DNA of 48,660 bases, from contig JBEKBJ010000026.1 in assembly GCA_050015455.1 (NCBI GenBank), positions 1 through 48,660 on the forward strand, given 5' to 3'. The notes below the pieces were generated by a model, which was not told the DNA's origin, ran no database searches, and saw nothing but the letters and a program-made list of their open reading frames with translations. Positions 38,286 through 45,093 of the stretch are shown one piece after another. The stretch's first letter is position 1. Each line of letters starts with the position of its first letter. Both the position numbers and the translations under genes were made by a program. The DNA comes from JAGDMS01 sp050015455 (GTDB lineage Bacteria; Desulfobacterota; Binatia; HRBIN30).

Positions 38286-39617
38286 ATGGACTGGAGCAGC
38301 GCTCACGTGTATCCCTTCATCTCCCACCCCGGCGCATTGCCTGTCGTCATTGAGCGCACAGAGAGCGTGTACCTGATCACGCCCGATGGCCGACAGATCC
38401 TGGACGCCGCCGGTGGGGCCATCGTTGCCAACATCGGCCATGGGCGGCGCGAAGTCGCGGAGGCGTACGCCCGTGCGCTGAGCGATGCCACTTTTGTTGT
38501 GCCCCCGTTTGCAACCGAGAGCCGTATCCGCCTCGTCCAGCGCTTGCGCGAGCGTTGGCTGCCTGAGGGCCTCTCCCGCGTCCTCTTCACCAGCGGCGGC
38601 TCCGAATCGATGGACGCGGTCATCCGCCTGGCGCGGCAGCATCATCTATCAGCGGGACGCCCGCAGCGATGGAAAGTCATCGGCCGCGACCTGTCGTACC
38701 ACGGCACGACGATCGCCACGCTTGCGATCGGTGGCCACACAAAGCGGCGCGCCGGCTTCGAGCCGTGGTTTCCCGAGTTGCCGAAAGCGCCGGCGCCCTA
38801 CTGCCTGCGCTGCAAATTGGGGAAACGCTACCCGGACTGCGCCGTTGCCTGCGCCACCGAACTCGAGCATCTCATCGAGCGAGAGGGCGCAGACAGCATC
38901 GCTGCCTTTGTCGCGGAACCCATCATCGGCTCCACTGCCGGCGCCGTCGTTCCGCCCGATGAGTACTGGCCGAAGATCGCCGAAATCTGCCGCCGCCACA
39001 ACATTCTGTTGATCGCCGATGAGGTGATGACCGGCTTCGGACGCACCGGGCGCCGTTTTGCGGTCGAGCACTGGAACATCACGCCCGACATCCTGGTCAG
39101 CGGCAAGGGCCTCGCCGGCGGGTACGCGCCGATGGGAGCCATCTTTGCTCGCGAGGAGGTGGTTGCGCCGATCGCCGCGCGCGGCGACGAGTTGATGTTC
39201 TACACCTTCTCGGCGCACCCGGCCTGCTGCGCAGCGGCCGACACGGTGCTCGACATCATGGAACGAGAAGGTCTGGTCGACCGCGCTGCTGAAACGGGAC
39301 GCAAACTGCGCCATCGGCTGTCGGCGTTGGAAGCGCATCCGAACGTCGCTGAGATTCGCGGCCGCGGCCTCTTACTCGGAATCGAGTTGGTCAGGGACCG
39401 CGACACGCTGGAGCCATTCCCCGAAGCGGACGGACTGACACTGAAGGTGATCATGGCCGGCGTCGGCGAAGGCGTCTTCTTTTATCCTGGCGGCAGTGAT
39501 CCGGCACGCGACGTGATCATGCTCGGCCCGCCGTTCATCATTAGCGACGAGCACATCGAGCAGATCGCGACCGCCTTGGAAGCCGCGATCGACACGGCGG
39601 TCGGGCGCGGCGCCTGA
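38286..39617 (+). CDS. class III PLP-dependent aminotransferase
   Basis: 443 residues. LITPDGRQILDAAGGAIVANIGHG, LFTSGGSESMDAVIRLAR, SYHGTTIATLAIGGH, LLIADEVMTGFGRTG (Asp binding the PLP nitrogen) and DILVSGKGLAGGYAPMGA (Schiff-base Lys in SGKG) are the class III blocks. The two extra Cys pairs in YCLRCKLGKRYPDCAVAC near residues 170-190 are of interest as a possible metal or disulfide site. The amino donor and acceptor are unknown (omega-amino acid, diaminobutyrate or similar). The start ATG lies just beyond the ParE remnant; no strong ribosome site. Confidence 0.9.
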   Translation: MDWSSAHVYPFISHPGALPVVIERTESVYLITPDGRQILDAAGGAIVANIGHGRREVAEAYARALSDATFVVPPFATESRIRLVQRLRERWLPEGLSRVLFTSGGSESMDAVIRLARQHHLSAGRPQRWKVIGRDLSYHGTTIATLAIGGHTKRRAGFEPWFPELPKAPAPYCLRCKLGKRYPDCAVACATELEHLIEREGADSIAAFVAEPIIGSTAGAVVPPDEYWPKIAEICRRHNILLIADEVMTGFGRTGRRFAVEHWNITPDILVSGKGLAGGYAPMGAIFAREEVVAPIAARGDELMFYTFSAHPACCAAADTVLDIMEREGLVDRAAETGRKLRHRLSALEAHPNVAEIRGRGLLLGIELVRDRDTLEPFPEADGLTLKVIMAGVGEGVFFYPGGSDPARDVIMLGPPFIISDEHIEQIATALEAAIDTAVGRGA

Positions 39618-39743
39618 GGCAAACGCGCTGGCAAACTGATCCAGAGGTTTCAACGCGATCGCTTACCTCAAATCACGCCGCGCAATTCGTCCCGTGGGCA
39701 GGGCTCAACGGGATAATCGTGGAGTCGCCCCCCTTCGCCCTGC

Positions 39744-41000
39744 TCACCGCGCCGCCATGCGGTCTGCGAGGTTCGTCCGCAATACCGTTTCAGCACTGAT
39801 CTTCCAGGCATCACCTTCCCGTTGCCAGCGCAGAGCCTTGAGGTCGTGCGCCCCGCTGGTCGCGGAACGGTACCAACGTTCGAACAGCGTGATCGCCGTG
39901 GCGCCGTCATCGACCACGAAAATGGTCGGCGGCGTAATCTGCACAGAAACGCTTCCCGGTTGCTCAAACAGGTGACGCTTGTACGCGCGCCAGTGATCGA
40001 GATCAAGTGGCGCCGGTGGCACGAAGGACTGACTGTATTGAGACACGTACTCGGCGAACCGCTTGTGTTCCCATACCCAGCGCCAGTGCTGGAGGGCTTG
40101 CTGGACCGCAACAATCGTATTGGGGTCTGCGGCGCGATCCGGTTTGTCCACCGTCACAAAGGCGGTCAGGCCCGGGATCACCTTTGCCGCCAACGAATCG
40201 AAATCCGCCTGGCGTAGCCATACGGCATCGCCCGGGACGGCCGTACTTTCCGGGGCCACTCTTAAGCGCAGTCGACCGCTTTCATCGAGCAAGCGGATCG
40301 GCCGCCCCTCACCATTGCCTGCGATCGCCCACCGCGGCAACGATCCCACACGAAACTTCGCAATGGGGTAGCACTGTTCAGGAACGATGGCCTCCGCAGC
40401 GCGCCTATACAGGCACACCTGCTGCCGGGCCGTGTCGATCGTGCCGGCCGTCGCTCCCAGCGGCTCAAGCGCCGCGATGTCCGGCGGCACCGCATAGCTC
40501 TGCCAGGTGGCTGCCGCTTTCGAGGCGGGCACGCCCGCCGCGGGCGCAGCGGCTTTGGTCACGGTTTCAGCCGCATCGGCGGGTGGCTCTGGCGTAGCCG
40601 TGCTCTGCGCTGCCGTCGGCAAAGGCTCTGTCGGCGTCGGCGTGGGCGCTGCGGTCGTGGGGCTGGGCGTTGTGGCTTTCTCCGCCAGCGCTCCTAGGCG
40701 CTGCAGATTGGAGCGGGCCCGCTGGTAGTCGGGACGCAGTTGTACAACCCGCCGTAGCTGTTCGGCCGCCTCCGTGAACCTTCCCTGTTCAGCCTCGACG
40801 GCAGCGAGGTTGTTGCGCGCTTCGACGCAGTCCGGCTGCGCGCGTACAAGGACGCTGAATTGCGTGGCGGCGGCAGGCAGGTTGCCGTCAGCCAGTGCCT
40901 GAAGCCCCGCAGCGAACGTACTCCGCCCTTCCGGGCGACATTGGGCTGTGGCTGCCGGTGCCAAGCACGCGAGCACAACGGCTAGCCCGATCCGCGTCAT
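39744..41000 (-). CDS. exported TPR protein with Cds6-like C-terminal domain
   Basis: 418 residues. Signal peptide MTRIGLAVVLACLAPAATAQ. TPR units are at about 28-105 (TFAAGLQALADGNLPAAATQF; ARNNLAAVEAEQGRFTEAAEQLRRVVQLRPDYQRARSNL). A Thr/Pro/Ala linker (~110-150) and a middle region follow. The C-terminal ~110 residues (WRWVWEHKRFAEYVSQYSQSF ... WRAYKRHLFEQPGSVSVQI ... LFERWYRSATSGAHDLKALRW) resemble the NTF2-like domain of L,D-transpeptidase-associated Cds6 proteins. The ATG overlaps the upstream stop by 4 bp. Likely periplasmic, last gene of the block. The TPR is paralogous to that at the end of 43577-45076. Confidence 0.75.
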   Translation of the reverse strand: MTRIGLAVVLACLAPAATAQCRPEGRSTFAAGLQALADGNLPAAATQFSVLVRAQPDCVEARNNLAAVEAEQGRFTEAAEQLRRVVQLRPDYQRARSNLQRLGALAEKATTPSPTTAAPTPTPTEPLPTAAQSTATPEPPADAAETVTKAAAPAAGVPASKAAATWQSYAVPPDIAALEPLGATAGTIDTARQQVCLYRRAAEAIVPEQCYPIAKFRVGSLPRWAIAGNGEGRPIRLLDESGRLRLRVAPESTAVPGDAVWLRQADFDSLAAKVIPGLTAFVTVDKPDRAADPNTIVAVQQALQHWRWVWEHKRFAEYVSQYSQSFVPPAPLDLDHWRAYKRHLFEQPGSVSVQITPPTIFVVDDGATAITLFERWYRSATSGAHDLKALRWQREGDAWKISAETVLRTNLADRMAAR

Positions 41001-42862
41001 GCTTGTCCCGCCGTCCGGTGCGCCACCACGATCGCTGCGGCGACAGCCGCCGTCGCCTTTCGCCCCCGCAGCAGGTTCAGACCGCCACCGACGGAGACGG
41101 CGAGTAATGCAATGGCGAGCGCGGGCAGGAAGAGCGGCGTCGACGCCCCCACGACGACGGGGCTGCCGTGATAGAAGGTCTCGACGCTGAGGATGGTCGG
41201 AAATGGCACCGCTGTGGTCGCGAGTGGCGGAGCGTTCACGAAGGAGGCGCCGACGTCGAGTGCAGGGCTGAACAACAGTGTCGCGGAGTGCAATAGGGAC
41301 CCGAATGGGCCAGGATGCATGGCCGCTCCGACGCCCGCGGCAACCGCCAGCACACTCGCGAGCCCGCCCAGCCAAGCGCCCGCCATCACACTCATCACAA
41401 GGATGGCCAGGCAGATTGCTATCGCCGGCGACCGCGGCTGAAGGTCCACGCCGAGGAGCAGGCCGGCACCCACCGCCTCGACCAGCAGCACGCCCATGAA
41501 AGCCACGACCGCGGACCACCCGGTGCCGCGCAGCACGAAGACGCCGGTGACGCTTTGCACCAGCAGCAACGCTGCAGCGGTCATCTTGACGCCTGGGGCA
41601 ACATACACATGCGCCGTCAGCCACGGTGCCGCAATCAACGCCAGCACCAACAGCGCCTGGGCCAGCAGGATTCCGGGAGCCATGAGTCCGAACCACGCGG
41701 CAACAGCGTTGCGCCGGCTCGCCGCAGCGGCAGCCGCCTCGGGGTCCTTCGACGGCTCTCCCGAGGTGTCAGTGGCCGGCGGCGACACGCTCGCGGTCTG
41801 CACACCTTCTGGGAAAGGCCCCTCCGCTGACGGTTCCGCAGCGGAGTCTGCGACGCGTCGCTTGAGGCCGCGCACCGAACTGATGAGCGTGTCCCAATCG
41901 GCGGCGAGGCGCGCCAGAAGTTCTGTGGCGCTGGCACTCCGCGCCTGCGACGCCTCTGCGAGCGCTTCGATCCGCCGCAAGGCTTCATCGCCTTGCGTCA
42001 AGGCCTCATTGGCGGAGGTTACCGCGATCTCGTCAGCGGCGCACCTTTCCGCCTCGACCCGGCGTCGTTCAACCTCGGCCTGATCGAGCACCTGCCGCAG
42101 TCCGTGGAACTGTGAGTCCTGGCGCGCGGCAAAATCCGCAATTCGTTGCTCGATGCCGCGCACCGAACCAATGAGTGTATCCCAGTCGGCGGCGAGCCGA
42201 CCGAGGAGTTCCGTCGTACTCACCGCACGCACCTGGAACGCCGCAGCCAGTGCCGCGATCCGTCGCAAGGCCTCGTCGCCGCGTGCCAAGGCCTCGTTGG
42301 CTCGTTTCGTCAGCTGCTCCCCACGCGCTCGGGCTTCGGCCTCGGCCTGTCGCCGTTCGATCTCGACCTGACGCAGCAGCTGCCGGAGCTCGACACGTTG
42401 TACATCCTGGCGCGCCGCGAATTCGACGACCCGCTGCTCGACGCCGCGAACCGCGTTGATCATCGTGTGCCAGCTGGCCGAGAGGCGGCCCAGCGACTCT
42501 GCGGTGCTCGCGTCACCCGCCTCTGACGCCGCGGCCAGTGTCTCGACGCGCCGCAAACTCTCTGCCGTTCGCTCCAAAGCCTCTTCGGCCTGCTTCGCTG
42601 CCTGCTCGCCACTGACGCGGTTCTCGGCCTCGGTCTCCCGCCGTTTGGCCTGCACTCCATCCAGTGATTGCCGGATCTCGGCAACCTGCGCGTCCTGGTG
42701 CGTAGTCAAACGCTCAACGCCGCTCTCGACATCACGAACGGCGGCAGCAAGTTGATCACGGTCCGCAGTCAAGCGGGCCACGGCTTCAATGAGCCTCCTA
42801 CCTTGAACCTCAAGCTGATCGACGCCGGCCGCGTCAGCTGGATGTTGCTTTTCTCCTGGCAT
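40997..42862 (-). CDS. coiled-coil protein with 96-residue repeats and a polytopic membrane domain
   Basis: 621 residues. Residues ~20-340 are coiled coil built of tandem 96-residue units: WHTMINAVRGVEQRV at 131, WDTLIGSVRGIEQRI at 227 and WDTLISSVRGLKRRV at 323. A Pro/Ser/Glu linker (341-383) follows. Residues ~390-600 hold several transmembrane helices (e.g. MAPGILLAQALLVLALIAAPWL, AAIC-like IAICLAILVMSVMAGAWLGG, FLPALAIALLAVSVGGGLNLL). No family recognised for the whole architecture. The N terminus (MPGEK ... RLTADRDQLAAAV) resembles that of the upstream coiled-coil gene. Not an MCP: no signalling hairpin was seen. Confidence 0.72.
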   Translation of the reverse strand: MPGEKQHPADAAGVDQLEVQGRRLIEAVARLTADRDQLAAAVRDVESGVERLTTHQDAQVAEIRQSLDGVQAKRRETEAENRVSGEQAAKQAEEALERTAESLRRVETLAAASEAGDASTAESLGRLSASWHTMINAVRGVEQRVVEFAARQDVQRVELRQLLRQVEIERRQAEAEARARGEQLTKRANEALARGDEALRRIAALAAAFQVRAVSTTELLGRLAADWDTLIGSVRGIEQRIADFAARQDSQFHGLRQVLDQAEVERRRVEAERCAADEIAVTSANEALTQGDEALRRIEALAEASQARSASATELLARLAADWDTLISSVRGLKRRVADSAAEPSAEGPFPEGVQTASVSPPATDTSGEPSKDPEAAAAAASRRNAVAAWFGLMAPGILLAQALLVLALIAAPWLTAHVYVAPGVKMTAAALLLVQSVTGVFVLRGTGWSAVVAFMGVLLVEAVGAGLLLGVDLQPRSPAIAICLAILVMSVMAGAWLGGLASVLAVAAGVGAAMHPGPFGSLLHSATLLFSPALDVGASFVNAPPLATTAVPFPTILSVETFYHGSPVVVGASTPLFLPALAIALLAVSVGGGLNLLRGRKATAAVAAAIVVAHRTAGQA

Positions 42863-42932
42863 ACCCCATCCTGTATCTCGGTGCGCCCGTCATACTCTCA
42901 AAGTAGCTCAAAAGGGTCCTATCTTGCTGACC

Positions 42933-43073
42933 TCACCTCGATCCAAGTTCCACAAAGAAACGGCTCCGCCGCGGGTCGAGCAACAGCAGGCGGCGCTGGT
43001 GACCGAGCAGAAATAATTCAGCCACGACGATCATTGCTAAACCTATCACCAGCCACATCGGAATGTCCGCCAT
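42933..43073 (-). CDS. 46-residue single-span membrane protein
   Basis: MADIPMWLVIGLAMIVVAEL then FLLGHQRRLLLLDPRRSRFF, ending VELGSR-TGA. One clear transmembrane helix (about 7-23) is followed by a basic cytoplasm-type tail, as in small pilus or secretion accessory proteins. It is on the same strand as its neighbours and ends 70 bp before the next gene. A ribosome site is weak (GGCGAG). Below usual size cut-offs for gene prediction. No family recognised. Confidence 0.45.
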   Translation of the reverse strand: MADIPMWLVIGLAMIVVAELFLLGHQRRLLLLDPRRSRFFVELGSR

Positions 43074-43305
43074 GCTTCGATGATCAAGCTCGCCGTCGCA
43101 TGCTCAAAGTAGCAGAGAAGGAAAGCCATCTCACCGACAGGGCGTATGCAGCAATCCAGATGCCATACCACCCGCCTTATCAGCCAGCTGCACGGTGTCA
43201 CTGGTGACCAGTTCGCCTCAACCGATCTACAACGTCGGGCTACAACTTCGAACAACCCGGGCGAGAAGCGCCGCCTGACGGCGGAGGAGGACCGCGGCGC
43301 AGCCA

Positions 43306-43500
43306 TTCAAAGCGGCGCGCAAGACCATCGTGCTGCTCTCGCCCGTGCTCAAGATCTCACTTGAGTTTTCCGGGGCGTAACTGGAGCAAGCGGTGATCTC
43401 GGCGCTGTACACAGCGCTTGCGGAAGGCCGGGAGATCAAGCTGGAGGATCGTCACTTGGAAGCGGCCTTCTCGGCGGAAAGCTGGCGGACCAGCTTGCCC
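43306..43500 (+). pseudogene. AAA+ ATPase (Ycf46-like) remnant with nonsense codon and deletion
   Basis: Plus-strand frame FKAARKTIVLLSPVLKISLE joins directly to FSGA-stop(TAA 43378)-LEQAVISALYTALAEGREIKLEDRHLEAAF. The two pieces match two separated parts of Ycf46-type AAA ATPases (the KTIVLLSPVLK segment and the C-terminal SGAELEQAV helix), with the Walker-containing middle deleted and the Glu of SGAELEQ mutated to TAA. It lies antisense inside the 503-bp gap between minus-strand genes. The rest of that gap (43074-43305) has no recognisable gene. Confidence 0.65.
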
Positions 43501-43576
43501 CGCCGCCGCGCCCGCAGGACAGCGGGTGGGTTTCCTATCGCTTGCTCGCTGCGGTCGACGCCTGTGACGTGATGAC

Positions 43577-45076
43577 TCAATGCGCCGCACGCAAAGCCTG
43601 GACGCGCTCCAGGTTCAGGCGGGCGCGCTGGTAGTCGGGGCGCAACTCCAACGCCCGGCGCAGTTGCTCGGCCGCGGCATCGATCTGTCCTCGCTCGGCA
43701 AGCACCACAGCCAGATTGTTCCGCACCTCAGCGGAACCACCTCCTCCCTTCGCCAAGTCGTCAAACATTTTGGCCGCTGCTGGCAAGTCCCCCCGACTCA
43801 ACGCCTCAACCCCTAACTGGAACGCGCTGGCCGGCAGGGAGCGTTGCGGCGCAGATGCCGGCGGCTGCGGTGGCAACTCCGCGCGCCTCAAGGTCACGCT
43901 GCGTCCGATGGATGTGCCTTGCCACCGAATGGCTACCACAGTGCCAAGGGAGGCGAGCAGCAAGCCTGCCGCCACGAGTGCCGGCCGGAGCCAGCCTTTC
44001 AGCGATGGTACCGGTGGGCGCCCAATGGACAGGACCCCGGCCACCGCACTTTTCTCGATGGGCTGCCTCGACGCTGCAACTGCGGCCTCAACGGCATTAA
44101 CGCGCTGGGCGATCTGCGAAACCGCTTCGGCCGATGTAGCCGGAACGGGCCGCATGCGCTGGAAGTCATCTCCCGCTTCCTTGAGATCCACCGTCAGGCA
44201 CTCGACGCCAGCCTGCTGAGTCGCGATTTTTGTGGCGCGCTCCTCGCGAGCGCGCTGCGCGGCGGTAAGCTCCTCGATGCTGCGCATCGCCTCCTCGGCC
44301 CGGGCGATGGCTCGGTCTGCGGTGGCGCGCGCCTCCACTTCGGCCTGCCCCTGTGCGGCCCGCACCTCCTCGATCACCCGCTGCCACTCGTCACGCTGCG
44401 CCGCCCCACTCGCCGCGTCCGCATCCAGGCGCGCCGCTAGCGCCGTCACTCGCTGCTCGCACTCCTGCACCGCGCTGCTGAGCGCCGCACGGTCCGCGCT
44501 GCCTTGCCGCAGCAGTTCCGCGGTCCGCTCGTCGCACGCGCGCAGCGTCCCCCCCAGTTCCTCGATGCGCCGCAGCGCATCATCGGCGCGCGCCACTGCT
44601 TCGGCCCCGCTGGTGTGGGCCGTGTCCGCCACCGCGCTGAGCCGCTGCTCGCACTCCTGCACCACGGCACTCAGGGCCGTGCGCTCGCTCGCGGCCTGCG
44701 CCACCAGGTCGGTGGCGCGCTCATCGCGGGCGCGCTGCGCGGCGGCCTGTTTTTCAACCTTGCGCAGGGCCTCCTCCACGCGCGCCATCGCCTGTTCCCC
44801 CGCAGCGCGCACCGTAGCCTCGGTGTGGCGTTGCGCTAGCTGCAGTTGCTCAATCACCGTTCGGAGTTCGTCCTGCTGAGGTAGGGCGCTCGCTGGGCCG
44901 GCATCACGCCAAGCAGAAAGTGCCGCCAATTGCTGCTGACACTCGTGCACGGCGGTGATCAGCACGTCACGGTCGGCTGTAAAGCGCGCCATAAGCGCAC
45001 TCAGGACGTCGCGCGGCACCCCGAAGCGGCTGCCTTCGGCCGCGTCCAGCGTGCGAGGGATGTCGTCGCCCGGCAT
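43577..45076 (-). CDS. coiled-coil, single-span membrane protein with C-terminal TPR
   Basis: 499 residues. Residues ~25-300 form a long coiled coil with repeated SERTALSAVVQECEQRLSAV / ADRAALSSAVQECEQRVTAL segments and alternating RADDALRRIEEL / RAEEAMRSIEEL segments. A transmembrane helix (LVAAGLLLASLGTVVAI) lies near 372-388, then a Pro-rich stretch and a TPR domain (AFQLGVEALSRGDLPAAAKMF; ARLNLERVQAL at the end). The TPR is homologous to that of 39744-41000 and the coiled coil to that of 40997-42862. It starts 17 bp after the ATPase stop. No known family for the whole protein. Confidence 0.72.
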   Translation of the reverse strand: MPGDDIPRTLDAAEGSRFGVPRDVLSALMARFTADRDVLITAVHECQQQLAALSAWRDAGPASALPQQDELRTVIEQLQLAQRHTEATVRAAGEQAMARVEEALRKVEKQAAAQRARDERATDLVAQAASERTALSAVVQECEQRLSAVADTAHTSGAEAVARADDALRRIEELGGTLRACDERTAELLRQGSADRAALSSAVQECEQRVTALAARLDADAASGAAQRDEWQRVIEEVRAAQGQAEVEARATADRAIARAEEAMRSIEELTAAQRAREERATKIATQQAGVECLTVDLKEAGDDFQRMRPVPATSAEAVSQIAQRVNAVEAAVAASRQPIEKSAVAGVLSIGRPPVPSLKGWLRPALVAAGLLLASLGTVVAIRWQGTSIGRSVTLRRAELPPQPPASAPQRSLPASAFQLGVEALSRGDLPAAAKMFDDLAKGGGGSAEVRNNLAVVLAERGQIDAAAEQLRRALELRPDYQRARLNLERVQALRAAH

Positions 45077-45093
45077 CGCGGTATGCTTCCGAT

